Assembly: GCF_000003815.2 (NCBI RefSeq)
Contig: NC_049982.1
Coordinates: 26,889,367 to 26,946,614 of the forward strand
DNA: 57,248 bases
Source: Branchiostoma floridae
Lineage: Eukaryota; Chordata; Leptocardii; Amphioxiformes; Branchiostomatidae
Direction: 5' to 3'
The notes beneath the pieces were generated by a model. It was not told the origin of the DNA. It worked only from the letters and a program-made list of their open reading frames with translations, and did no database searches. The translations under genes were made by a program, and so were the position numbers. Shown one piece after another: positions 44,501 to 53,662 of this stretch (its first letter is position 1; every line of letters begins with the position of its first letter).

Positions 44501-45066
44501 CGTGTACCTTGTATGTCTTAATAAAAGAGTCTACTTAGTTAATGACAAATTGAGAAAAGTTGTGGCTTATATTTTGCTACATGAAGTTTTTAGAAATGAA
44601 TATTCTATATCAATTAATCTTTAGGCTGAAGTTCAGATAGAGAAGGAGAAGAGAAAGGAAGCACTGAAGAATGCAGAGCAGCTGAGGGTAGAGCTGGAGG
44701 CTCTCAAGGTGGGTGTTGATGATTGCTGTGCCATTTTCTAACTTGATTAATTTGTTAATGAGTTCAGTCTAATTAAAAAAGTCACTGTTAGTTGCGCTAC
44801 ATTTTGCTCCCAAATGACATGTATTGTATCAAAAAGTGATAAATGGATACAATTAGTAACTTTTAGTTTTTAAATATTATTCTTTAACTTAGGCACAGAA
44901 GAACAGGGAGGTGCAAGCAGATCAGGGTGGAGAACCAAATCAGAGTTCGCCACCACAAGGGTATGAGCCTGACAAGCTGTTCGTGGTGGGACTTTCCTGG
45001 GGCACCTCTGAAGCTTCTTTATGTCAGGCTTTCAGCCGATTTGGGACAGTCACAGAATGCAAGGTC
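33586..45066 (+). CDS. Kinase-like / coiled-coil / RRM protein, 17 visible exons, 3' end in gap
   Basis: Exons 33586-34095, 34886-35062, 35670-35814, 36260-36391, 36567-36775, 37784-37892, 38242-38493, 39687-39766, 40388-40431, 41349-41379, 41517-41585, 42809-42846, 43520-43622, 44047-44136, 44264-44338, 44625-44708 and 44893-45066 all have AG/GT borders and join in one frame (774 codons). Residues 1-100 are low-complexity and 100-170 helical. A kinase-like domain spans about 195-370: GRGAEGTV loop at 206, K228 in FAVK, DVKASN at 319-324. It most resembles MAP3K14/NIK by eye. The HRD triad is YTD and DFG is DIT (336-338). The activation and P+1 segments appear deleted, so it is probably a pseudokinase. 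Residues about 512-715 are charged coiled coil from nine small exons. The last exon starts an RRM (KLFVVGLSW). The start is the first ATG after an acceptor at 33424. The chain is inferred from phase, not transcripts. Confidence 0.8.
34886..35062 (+). CDS. Kinase N-lobe exon: glycine loop and VAIK lysine
   Basis: 59 codons in phase 0, after acceptor TTTCACAG. It includes REFRIMYPALGRGAEGTVYT, a good glycine-rich loop (GxGxxGxV), and ends FAVKQ with the beta-3 lysine. It is followed by donor GTTAGT. These are the diagnostic ATP-binding elements of protein kinases. Confidence 0.88.
35670..35814 (+). CDS. Kinase N-lobe exon: alpha-C to hinge
   Basis: 145 nt. It reads MSLKAFCEKKTNLSAFLRLA, then GCEHICSPYGVL and CVFFLMEKLK, which match in order the alpha-C helix, beta-4/beta-5 and hinge of NIK-like kinases. 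The alpha-C glutamate partner is not clear. Confidence 0.8.
36260..36391 (+). CDS. Kinase C-lobe exon: alpha-D to catalytic loop
   Basis: 132 nt. It includes GETLKRFFDRG (alpha-D), AVQFMKALRYIHSKRMVYTD (alpha-E into the catalytic loop) and VK. The canonical HRD is YTD: the catalytic aspartate and the lysine two residues later are retained, while His and Arg are lost. Confidence 0.82.
36567..36775 (+). CDS. Kinase C-lobe exon with DIT replacing DFG and a shortened activation segment
   Basis: 209 nt. It continues the catalytic loop (ASNVIL, keeping the metal-binding Asn) and then AIAIDITGVKSPS, where DFG would be. Only about 15 residues separate this from YYSLLDAINAISLLNKMLLE, which looks like helix F. 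The APE motif and the helix F aspartate (DxWSxG) are not visible. Confidence 0.8.
38242..38493 (+). CDS. Gln/Pro/Ser-rich linker exon
   Basis: 252 nt. Composition is rich in Gln, Pro, Glu and Ser (DVQQEVVSYQEEQQDP, PEGQQEPHPEHQQVQ). It sits between the kinase-like domain and the coiled coil and is probably disordered. A phase-1 codon is split at both ends. Confidence 0.75.
39687..44708 (+). CDS. Coiled-coil region built from nine short exons
   Basis: Exons of 80, 44, 31, 69, 38, 103, 90, 75 and 84 nt encode almost only charged heptad-like sequence: EEREILKYLK, KLNEANKEIEERDK, EEIEIKNLRQEFNRV, ENQQLKQTENEYKNLQ, LKSKVEHLEAVIQTM, AEVQIEKEKRKEALKN. From exon 14 on, each exon is a multiple of 3. 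Exons 40388-40431 and 42809-42846 both end in AAAAT|GTAAAT and encode similar peptides (EERDKM, GEQEKM), suggesting exon duplication. A 100-N gap at 40469-40568 could hide a further exon, although the frame is kept without one. Confidence 0.78.
40469..40568. other. Assembly gap (100 N) in an intron of the kinase-like gene
   Basis: Exactly 100 N, of unknown true length. Confidence 1.
40821..41159. mobile_element. Harbinger-like MITE in an intron
   Basis: Element 40824-41156 (333 bp) begins AGCTAAGGGCACAACCCACC and ends with the inverse, GGGTTGTGCCCTTAGCT. It is flanked by TTA at 40821-40823 and 41157-41159. Subterminal matches continue (CGTATGTGCAA on the left, TTGCACGTATGG on the right). A 3-bp TTA duplication fits PIF/Harbinger. 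There is no coding capacity. It lies between the exons at 40388-40431 and 41349-41379. Confidence 0.88.
44893..45066 (+). CDS. Exon entering an RRM RNA-binding domain, cut by gap
   Basis: 58 codons in phase with the coiled-coil exons. After a Gln/Pro-rich linker it reads DKLFVVGLSWGTSEASLCQA, then FSRFGTVTECKV. This has RNP2 (LFVVGL), helix 1 and beta-2 of a canonical RRM as in hnRNP A/B or Musashi-type proteins. RNP1 would lie past the gap. If the exon chain is correct the protein joins a kinase-like domain to an RRM. Confidence 0.85.
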
Positions 45067-45166
45067 NNNNNNNNNNNNNNNNNNNNNNNNNNNNNNNNNN
45101 NNNNNNNNNNNNNNNNNNNNNNNNNNNNNNNNNNNNNNNNNNNNNNNNNNNNNNNNNNNNNNNNNN
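45067..45166. other. Assembly gap (100 N) at a gene boundary
   Basis: Exactly 100 N. The sequence changes from an RRM exon to an extracellular LamG-like exon across it, so the true distance may be large or the join wrong. Confidence 1.
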
Positions 45167-46090
45167 CCCGTCGGCACAAGAGAGCTGGCGACCCAGCAAT
45201 ACGTCATAGTAGGACGCCAAAATCTACTTGGTAACATCCACCAATTTACAGGTCGAATATCCTGTCTACAGCTGTATGACTACGCCATGGATGCACACCA
45301 GAGGGCTGTAGTGAGAGAAACATGTGAAAGTAAGAGTAAGCGATTTCGTGGTACCAACACTGTATGCGCAGAGAAATGCACTGTGGGAAATAAGTCAAAG
45401 TTGTCAAAATTTTTCGGACGAATGCCCACAGGGTACCTGCTTGACCAATTTTCTACCATTACAGTTCCTCTAGAAGATTTTTCTGGTGACTGACATTTTA
45501 ATCCTTCCCGCGGACACATTCCTGTACAAGTCGTAGAATTCTTTCAGACTACACACTACTATTACTAATACTATTAGGCTCGCCCCTGAGGCGTCTCCAT
45601 AATTGTAAGGACATATTTCAAGCATTGTCTAGAAAATAACTGTTTAGACGTCAAAGGTCTTCAGCTTTCGCATATAACACACAATGCGTCTCACTGCGCA
45701 TGCACAATTGGAACCACGAGTCCCTTGGGAAGAGAATGATCCCTGAGCCTTTATCAATGCCTTGTCTCCTTATCCTTCTTCTTGCGATGTGTGTTTATTT
45801 TCATATGTTTATCATAATTGTTTGTTGGCGTGCAAAACATCTCTTTGGATCAATATACAATACACTTGTTCCCCTTTCACCAGCAACGTGCCCCTACGGA
45901 TGGTACCCAGCCGGATTCGTCTGCTACAAGGCGTTCGATGAGCTCGTCAACTGGGAAACAGCCAATAAGAGATGTGGGCGGGAAGGAGGTCGTCTGGCCA
46001 CCGTCAAGGACGCGGACACGAACCGCTTCCTGGTCGCGCTGAAGAACACGCTCGCCAGAGGATCCAGCTTCTGGATCGGTCTGAAAAGAG
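45167..46090 (+). CDS. LamG-like plus C-type lectin protein, two visible exons (partial)
   Basis: Exon 45167-45329 (cut by the gap at its 5' side) joins in frame with exon 45884-46090 through donor AAA|GTAAGA and acceptor TTTCACCAG. The first encodes IVGRQNLLGNIHQFTGRISC and LQLYDYAMD, typical of the last strands of a LamG/concanavalin-like domain. The second encodes TCPYGWYPAGFVCYKAF, ETANKRCGREGGRLATVKD and SSFWIGLKRG, the first half of a C-type lectin domain with its Cys residues and the WIGL motif. The Ca-binding half must lie in later exons, perhaps in or beyond the 46474 gap. It is probably secreted or cell-surface and sugar- or protein-binding. No relation to the upstream kinase gene is implied. 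Confidence 0.82.
45884..46090 (+). CDS. C-type lectin domain exon (N-terminal half)
   Basis: 207 nt with acceptor and donor (GAG|GTAACG). It carries the CTLD beta-1 WxxY pattern, two helix regions and WIGL. The same frame is open upstream to an ATG at 45700 and includes a hydrophobic run (PCLLILLLAMCVYFHMFIII), so an alternative membrane-anchored start is possible. Confidence 0.85.
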
Positions 46091-46103
46091 GTAACGGTTA
46101 ACA

Positions 46104-46473
46104 GTAGGGTTGGGAAACCGGTACAAAATCGTTTTTCTTGTTGGACCGGTTCAGAAAAACCGGACCTGAAAAAAATCGCTGGACCGGATTTTGGACTGAT
46201 TAGAAAATGAACCGAATTTACCGGCAGGCGTACACGTGTTTTGTGACTTATTGGTCCAAGAAAATAACAAGAGCAAAGTTGAGGAGAATTGTCATGTGTA
46301 GCAAGTTTCAAAATATTGCAGATATTTTAGAAATATTGCACCGGCCGTCGACTTAAACCCCTAAATCTGCTTTTTTAACAATTGATATAGGTTACCCGCG
46401 TGGGTAAAGGTAGCCTAGCTCTAGATGCACCTTCAACTTGACACAATAATGTGCCATCAGAAGTTAAATTGAT
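46104..46473. repeat. ACCGGT-rich repeat sequence in the lectin intron
   Basis: Imperfect repeats and inverted repeats of ACCGGT/CCGGTT occur (AACCGGTACAAAATCG, GGACCGGTTCAGAAAAACCGG, GGACCGGATTTTGGACTG). A related segment (GGGTACCGGTTTTTACCGGT) lies at 36930-36955. It is probably a MITE remnant. Confidence 0.45.
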
Positions 46474-46573
46474 NNNNNNNNNNNNNNNNNNNNNNNNNNN
46501 NNNNNNNNNNNNNNNNNNNNNNNNNNNNNNNNNNNNNNNNNNNNNNNNNNNNNNNNNNNNNNNNNNNNNNNNN
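46474..46573. other. Assembly gap (100 N)
   Basis: Exactly 100 N, of unknown true length. It may hide further lectin exons. Confidence 1.
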
Positions 46574-47446
46574 ATAGGGGTAACTTTTCACCTCCTTGGT
46601 ATAATCTAGTTTACCCCCGGTAAGGATATAATCTCAGCTGTCATACAACTGGTAACTGTTATAATAAAAAAAGTCAAACGAATCCATCAAAATTATGCTT
46701 TAAGTCATGTTCTCGTGCTTTAAGTCATGTTTACCAAGATCGACAAACAAATTGAAATGAACTAAATAATCAAGACTGATACGCACCACTATAAAAGTTT
46801 ATTAGTGAGAAGACTTTCAAATGGCACCCGCCATTTTACAATTACCTCATCTCAGACTAGGGTCGTCACTACTCGTCACGTGACTACGAACCAACAATAT
46901 ATTAATACGACACATGTACACTACAGTTGTAAAAGTTCGGACTGAGATTTTCGTAATCCATGTTGGTAGATTTGTATAGTGGAAGACGATATTAACTGTG
47001 ACAATGTTACATTCTTATCCATGTAGACATTCTTTTCTGACATTGCTGTGAGTTCATTAAATCATGGCCGTTGACAGGCTGAAATTATGAATTATGCCTC
47101 CCTTGAATAACTTCATTGTTGTTCCCTGTTTTCCTGTAGGCCTGAAGCTTTTTCGGGGGGCTCACCTCAGTTTATGTTGGGTCTTTTTCAGGGAAAGTAT
47201 ATTAGTAATTCGGAAGCGAAAAAAAGCTGTGTATGGTAATGAACTACACGCTATAAAAGCAACAGAGTTTCAGTTTCTTTTACCTCTCAAATCTTGGGAA
47301 TTTAGGGGTAGTATATAAAAACGATGCTTAAAATCGGCCATTTTCACTTGGAATTAAACCCAGTACCCATGGTTCAGATACAAAATGATTGATATTTTCA
47401 GAAAGAGAGAATTTTCATGTATAATCAAGGATCAAGCTAGCCTTCG

Positions 47447-47670
47447 TAGCAGGCTCTCCGAGGCCTTTTTTCGGCTCATGATACACTTTTGCTGGCCATT
47501 TCATTTTGTACTGGGTTGCTGATTGCCAGCCGTCGCTGATTCACCCAGGGGCCAATTAATCAGCGACGGCCGGCAATCTGATCATGATTGCGACCCAGCA
47601 CAAAAAGAAATGACCAGCAAAAAGTGTATTAATAATTATGAGCCGAAAAAAGGCCCCGGAGAGCCTGCTA
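47447..47670. mobile_element. 224-bp inverted-repeat element (MITE)
   Basis: TAGCAGGCTCTCCGAGGCC at the left end is mirrored by GGCCCCGGAGAGCCTGCTA at the right end. The arms continue inward (TTTTTTCGGCTCATGATACA on the left, with TGTATTAATAATTATGAGCC on the right; CCGTCGCTGATT and AATCAGCGACGG at the centre), leaving a loop of only about 15 nt. A possible 10-bp direct repeat TATAATCAAG occurs at about 47420-47429 and 47669-47678, but its placement is asymmetric, so the target duplication is uncertain. Confidence 0.85.
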
Positions 47671-47736
47671 TAATCAAGCCCCTTATAAAGAAAATAAAAA
47701 TCTGAGAATTCACGCCCAACAAGTGACCACAAAACA

Positions 47737-47951
47737 NNNNNNNNNNNNNNNNNNNNNNNNNNNNNNNNNNNNNNNNNNNNNNNNNNNNNNNNNNNNNNNN
47801 NNNNNNNNNNNNNNNNNNNNNNNNNNNNNNNNNNNNNNNNNNNNNNNNNNNNNNNNNNNNNNNNNNNNNNNNNNNNNNNNNNNNNNNNNNNNNNNNNNNN
47901 NNNNNNNNNNNNNNNNNNNNNNNNNNNNNNNNNNNNNNNNNNNNNNNNNNN
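47737..47951. other. Assembly gap (215 N)
   Basis: Run of N. Confidence 1.
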
Positions 47952-49250
47952 TGTCAAGACGCCACTCATACGGACACATATGTCACACGACATGTACATG
48001 GAATGAGTCTTCCTTTCCATTCGGTACGACAAACGTTCAGAGACAGAACCATCGCGATTCCAACAGTGTCTCTTGCGTTGTCTCCTAAAAAGTGACGAAT
48101 TTTCGGAGAACAGATCCTCGCACGGTACGGTTGGATCGGAATTCGCTCGGCAGACTACGCTTTGGATTCTAACCGTATTTTTGCAAACTATATTGTTCAT
48201 CAACGTTTCAAGATATATAGTTTTAGCTTCCCGGTCAAAGATGCATGGTAAACGTTGACCATTTAGATTATGTGGATTCTTGCATACTAGATAAAGAGCT
48301 CGTTGGAATTGCGACCTCAAAAACCCGCGTGATCTTTATTGGACACTTTCAATTCGTTTTGTGCACATTGTTATTAGAGCGTGGAAATGAAAAAAGAGAC
48401 TTTGTAATCAAATTTCAACGGATAAAATACAACTCAGTCTTCTTAAGCTTGCCCAAACCTTATAACTCTTCAAACATTTTCAACCTTTCTATGTTCCCAT
48501 CCCAGTTTAGGACAAGAGCTATCACAAAATCACAATTATCCTAACACTAATCAGAAAACCTTCGTCAGCTATCACTACCCGCCAGCTTTCAAATCATAAG
48601 TTCCCGTCATTTTCTTGAAGGCGTCGCCGATTGAACCGGTGGTGAGTGGTTTCCTCCGGCAAAAACATGGACAATTGAGCTGTGAAAAGTGTGTTTGTGT
48701 CTACTTCAAAGTTCTTCCTGATAGAAATATACTTCTTTACGGTTGAAATACAAGGGCAGGTCTGAGCTGTAGCACACCGATACAAGTAAAAACGCAAAAC
48801 TCACAAGTAGAAACGCAAAACTCGTTACAGACGTTACTTTTATTCGCAAGAAGTGCATGGCCATGGGCTACAATTACAAAACATGTTCTTATTTCACAAA
48901 CAAACTTGGAACCTGCGCCGGCTTGTGCATAAAGCGAGTTCCTACTGTTTTCGACTTCAGTGCGCGCCCTGAACAATAAACGAAACGTCGGTACTAGTTC
49001 AAATTTCAGGTATTGAACAACTATCCTGATGAAAATTATCTATACGTGCATGCACTACAATAGTACATCGCCACTGAGAACTTAGAAAAGAACGGAAGAA
49101 ACAGTTTTCACAAAATACACCGATGTAACTGTCGAAGTCGCAAATGATTTCACATACAGTACCTACAGTCTCTCTCTTACTCCTTCTCTCTTAGACGTCC
49201 ACATTTATTTAGTCCCTTCCCGGACTTACTTTGCTGTATGTGTAGACTGT
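47952..49250. other. Unassigned sequence with a mariner-like fragment at about 48660-48752
   Basis: No host exon recognised. The segment starting AAAACATGGACAATTGAGCT (48663) and running to GAAATACAAGG (48752) is homologous to 52058-52152 inside the TA-flanked element further on. Confidence 0.45.
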
Positions 49251-49251
49251 A

Positions 49252-49312
49252 GAGGTACTGCTGTGGATGGGGGCAGTACGGCTGTGGATGGAGGTACGGC
49301 TGTGGATAGAGC
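49252..49312. repeat. 18-bp tandem repeat, three copies
   Basis: GTACNGCTGTGGATGGNG-like units are repeated three times. Confidence 0.8.
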
Positions 49313-49416
49313 TGCGCGTCCAAGAGTCCTCACGTGGCACGTAAGGCGAGATCTGATACCAGCGTTACGCACCAGGTGAGACCTGTGGCCGCGAGCATGC
49401 CATCTTCTCTCTCCGC

Positions 49417-49652
49417 CACTTCGAGTCGGCGTGCCGGCATCTCTCGAGCACTTGGTTCAATTGTTAGTGGTTAAGTATCCGAATCTGATGCCCTCTTAGA
49501 TATCCTAAGTAACGAATCTGATGTGTCTGTTTTGCACTTCGAGTTGGCGTACCGGCATCTCTCGAGCACTTGGTTCAATTGTCAGTGGTTAAGTATCCGA
49601 ATCTGATGCCTCTTTAGATATCCTAAGTAACGAATCTGATGTATCTGTTGTT
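49417..49652. repeat. 118-bp tandem duplication
   Basis: Two consecutive copies begin CACTTCGAGT at 49417 and 49535. They are nearly identical, differing at only a few positions (for example TCGGCGTGCC versus TTGGCGTACC). Confidence 0.93.
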
Positions 49653-50669
49653 GTATCTCCTTCTACGCCTTATAACTGGTAAGTGCGACTTGTAATCCTG
49701 GATCTTGGTACCGCTTTGGTTAGCCGGCGTTTCTGTTGAAATTAGATCAGGATTCCACGATTCCCTTGGACAAGCAAGAAAAAATGGTTTTAGTGCACTT
49801 CATCAAGTCGTTACGAAAATTCTAAACGAAATACATGTTTTGGAGGACTCGTCGGGCGCTCCTGATCGGTCAAAAGTACTTCTTCATTTGGACGTAAAAA
49901 ATTCTATCGAAAAAGGAAGTTATAGAAGTTAAGCAATAGACAGGCATGGTTTCTCAGAAAGACATTCTTACCGTACAGATCTAGACAATGCCTAAAAGTT
50001 GATCTAAAAGTTCAACTCGAGGAAAGTTAAAAGTTACTCGCGACGCGAGTTCGAATCCATGCCGGTGTTTTCTGACGGTTGGCGGTCGGACGACTGAATT
50101 CCCAAGCAGATGATTGGGTAAGGATCGGCTCCGTCTCAGTGTTTGACGCGCGTTTTTCCAACACTAACAACGTCTACCTACTAATGCACATTTCCAACAC
50201 CTGTAGCGGAAACGTAGCGCAAAGAAAGGAGTTGCCACTAGATACACCGTAGGAACACATGGAGACGTTTCATCTGCTTAGAGTTTAAGACGGACGCCTG
50301 GCGTTGTCGTCCGACTGTCTTTTTATACAGGACGGTTCGTGTGTCAGAGACAGGTCTTGTGACTGGTAAATTACTCAGGAAACTCTTGTGACAGTCTTGT
50401 GACCACCACGTGATGTTATAATTGCTTTAATTTGGCCTCTGCATTGTCAGGAACTATTGGCTTGTTCAATCCTGGTAGATGATAGACAGTTACAAATAAA
50501 CACTGGCCTGAAATCGCAGACGTCCTTCAGAGAAAGGTCGCAACGGCAGGCCGAACCCTAAGTAATAGGCATAACAGAGCTAAGTAACACAGACGACATT
50601 TTAGGCACGCAACATTCTGTGACATTCGTTTTGAATCAATCTGCTTTTATAATTTATATCGTACTCATC
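49653..50669. other. Unassigned sequence
   Basis: No exon recognised. GAGTTCGAATCC at about 50049 looks like a Pol III B box but has no pairing T-arm or upstream A box. Confidence 0.35.
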
Positions 50670-51644
50670 NNNNNNNNNNNNNNNNNNNNNNNNNNNNNNN
50701 NNNNNNNNNNNNNNNNNNNNNNNNNNNNNNNNNNNNNNNNNNNNNNNNNNNNNNNNNNNNNNNNNNNNNNNNNNNNNNNNNNNNNNNNNNNNNNNNNNNN
50801 NNNNNNNNNNNNNNNNNNNNNNNNNNNNNNNNNNNNNNNNNNNNNNNNNNNNNNNNNNNNNNNNNNNNNNNNNNNNNNNNNNNNNNNNNNNNNNNNNNNN
50901 NNNNNNNNNNNNNNNNNNNNNNNNNNNNNNNNNNNNNNNNNNNNNNNNNNNNNNNNNNNNNNNNNNNNNNNNNNNNNNNNNNNNNNNNNNNNNNNNNNNN
51001 NNNNNNNNNNNNNNNNNNNNNNNNNNNNNNNNNNNNNNNNNNNNNNNNNNNNNNNNNNNNNNNNNNNNNNNNNNNNNNNNNNNNNNNNNNNNNNNNNNNN
51101 NNNNNNNNNNNNNNNNNNNNNNNNNNNNNNNNNNNNNNNNNNNNNNNNNNNNNNNNNNNNNNNNNNNNNNNNNNNNNNNNNNNNNNNNNNNNNNNNNNNN
51201 NNNNNNNNNNNNNNNNNNNNNNNNNNNNNNNNNNNNNNNNNNNNNNNNNNNNNNNNNNNNNNNNNNNNNNNNNNNNNNNNNNNNNNNNNNNNNNNNNNNN
51301 NNNNNNNNNNNNNNNNNNNNNNNNNNNNNNNNNNNNNNNNNNNNNNNNNNNNNNNNNNNNNNNNNNNNNNNNNNNNNNNNNNNNNNNNNNNNNNNNNNNN
51401 NNNNNNNNNNNNNNNNNNNNNNNNNNNNNNNNNNNNNNNNNNNNNNNNNNNNNNNNNNNNNNNNNNNNNNNNNNNNNNNNNNNNNNNNNNNNNNNNNNNN
51501 NNNNNNNNNNNNNNNNNNNNNNNNNNNNNNNNNNNNNNNNNNNNNNNNNNNNNNNNNNNNNNNNNNNNNNNNNNNNNNNNNNNNNNNNNNNNNNNNNNNN
51601 NNNNNNNNNNNNNNNNNNNNNNNNNNNNNNNNNNNNNNNNNNNN
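50670..51644. other. Assembly gap (975 N)
   Basis: Run of N. Open frames spanning it are artefacts. Confidence 1.
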
Positions 51645-51898
51645 GTAGTTTAGGTAAAGTAGAAGACCGAAGTACATTTTACTGTAGATGTCCCTGGTAT
51701 GATAGCGATAAAAGCATTCTATTCGGCTTTGTAATTTTCCACACTTCAGATATTTAAGAGAATTTTATATTGCTTACAGTCAATTGTCAATAAACCAATT
51801 ATAACTTATCATACAGCTGCTGACTACATTTATTCAATTACCAAAAGGCGAGAGGACTTCGAATGTACTAGAGTTGATTAGACGTTTATATGTTCATA

Positions 51899-52427
51899 TA
51901 CGAGGGGTGATCAATATGTTCTCGGCTTCACCAAGAAGTAATAAGCATAGCTCACATTTCTACACGTATATGTCAAGTACAATGTCTTTTATGAATGTGT
52001 ACCAAAATTCAAGTTATTTTGGCGACACCTAGTAACGGTAGATAAGAGAGAAGGAAAAAACATGGACAATTGAGCTGCGATCTGAGGTGTGCGTGTCAAC
52101 TTGCTCTGCTGGAAGTCAGACGCACACTTCTTTCTACTTGAAATACGAAGGAAATCATTGTCAAGCATTATGACAATGTCTTCGAAGAATTTACGGCGTA
52201 TGGAACTCGACCCACACATGTCTGGTCACAGATTACCCTTATTTTTCTCGCCACGTACCTACTGATTTTCAAAACGACATTGCCTGGAAAGCTTAAGTAA
52301 TTAATGCAATGATTTGAAATTTGGAGGATATTGATAAAAGACATCATACGACGAAGATGTGCCCCGAAATTTGATTTCTGATAATTATTTCTAGGTGAGG
52401 CCGAGAACTTATTGGTCTCTCCTCGTA
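51899..52427. mobile_element. Mariner-like element, 525 bp, degenerate or non-autonomous
   Basis: Terminal inverted repeats: CGAGGGGTGATCAATATGTT at 51901 and, as reverse complement of the right end, CGAGGAGAGACCAATAAGTT. Both continue CTCGGC(T/C)TCACC. TA flanks the element at 51899-51900 and 52426-52427. Internal sequence at 52058-52152 has a relative at 48663-48752. The interior is too short and broken for an intact transposase. Confidence 0.8.
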
Positions 52428-52888
52428 TGTATATGGTCGTGAACTTGTGACCCGTGCTGAGCCAAGTGGGACAAGAATGTACAACAAAGCTCTTCTTCAT
52501 TCTATCATTCTGCCACAGTTTACCAACTCGGCTTGCGCATGCACATATACTGAAACTTGGAGCACACAAACGGGACTCCTCCTGAACATACTTCCAGATG
52601 TTTGCACGACATTTTCAACTCAAATAAATGTCTGCCACTTCGGATTCGTGCTCTGACTTGAAACTTGGGATTTATAAACAGAACACACCACGAGAAATTT
52701 TCCGAGCAAAACGCGAGTTTCGTGCAGCGAGAACTCAAGTGTCCATAACGGAAATAAGTCCATAATCTATGAAAAGACAAGGCAGAATATTTCGGCAGAG
52801 GTAAATTAAACTCACATACAGCCGGTCAACTCAGTGTTGTACAAAAGGTTTCCTCTTTGGCCATTTCTTTTATTTCCCCCGTCTACAG

Positions 52889-53028
52889 AAGGGCTGCTGC
52901 AGACCAGCGACAGTGTAGATTGTCTGCGGCGGGCATGTGACATGCACGGGTTTACAGCTAAACAAAGGGACGGGTGGGACGGTTGGCTGACTCGTGGGTT
53001 TGTGTCTGGCGAAGATTGGGGATTGATA
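52889..53028 (+). CDS. Candidate coding exon, unrecognised, cut by gap
   Basis: A strong polypyrimidine tract and acceptor (TTTATTTCCCCCGTCTACAG) precede an open phase of 46-47 codons that runs into the gap. The peptide includes TSDSVDCLRRACDMHGFTA and DGWDGWLTRGFVSGEDWG. I do not recognise a domain. It could belong to the ArfGAP gene downstream or to another gene. Confidence 0.3.
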
Positions 53029-53128
53029 NNNNNNNNNNNNNNNNNNNNNNNNNNNNNNNNNNNNNNNNNNNNNNNNNNNNNNNNNNNNNNNNNNNNNNNN
53101 NNNNNNNNNNNNNNNNNNNNNNNNNNNN
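53029..53128. other. Assembly gap (100 N)
   Basis: Exactly 100 N, of unknown true length. Confidence 1.
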
Positions 53129-53333
53129 GGTGGGGTGATGACAGTCATTATGCTACTCCCTTTCACTGACTAAAAATCTATATTATCCACATCTGATGAC
53201 TCATCTGACTTGTGAGATCTCTGATGTTCTCATGTCTTTCTTGGAAGCTCTCCCAGTATGGCTAATAGAAATTATTCTCAGTCAGAAGATTAAAAAAGTT
53301 TACTGTAACTCAACACAACTAAGTTGGTAATTG

Positions 53334-53472
53334 CAAGGTGGCCTTGTGGTTTAGGTTGTTGACTGAGAATCTAAACTAAATGTTCTGGTTTGTGCCCTAG
53401 GGAATGGCACATTGCAAGTTTATTTGCTCACTTGTCTCAGGTGAAAATGAATACCTAGCTTCAGTTAGGGAT
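53334..53472 (+). mobile_element. tRNA-derived SINE, diverged
   Basis: An A-box-like GGTGGCCTTGTGGTTTAG and B-box-like GGTTTGTGCCCTAG are followed by a body (GGGAATGGCACATTGCAAG, CTCACTTGTCTCAGGTGAAA) resembling that of the minus-strand SINE at 32930-33040. Confidence 0.6.
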
Positions 53473-53499
53473 GATTTCAAGTCAAGTGCTCTTTTTAAT

Positions 53500-53662
53500 T
53501 TCAAGCTTTTTGCGAATCCTCGGGCTTAAACTCCCCGGACTGCTAATTCTTACTGCCTTGGGCCCCCAAATAAACTGGCTACTTTGTAGCTGACCGATTC
53601 TGTCCGGCACCCAGGGTAGAGATCGTAGACTAGAGTTGTGAAACTGAAAGAAGAAGAAGAAG
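53500..53662 (+). mobile_element. Probable retroposed element with (GAA)n 3' tail
   Basis: A compact segment ends GTTGTGAAACTGAAAGAAGA then (AGA)n, the kind of short-repeat tail left by LINE/SINE retroposition. No coding capacity; family not recognised. Confidence 0.35.

Noticed and set aside
50040-50075. tRNA-like GAGTTCGAATCC
   Set aside because: The T-arm does not pair, and no A box lies at a suitable distance upstream.
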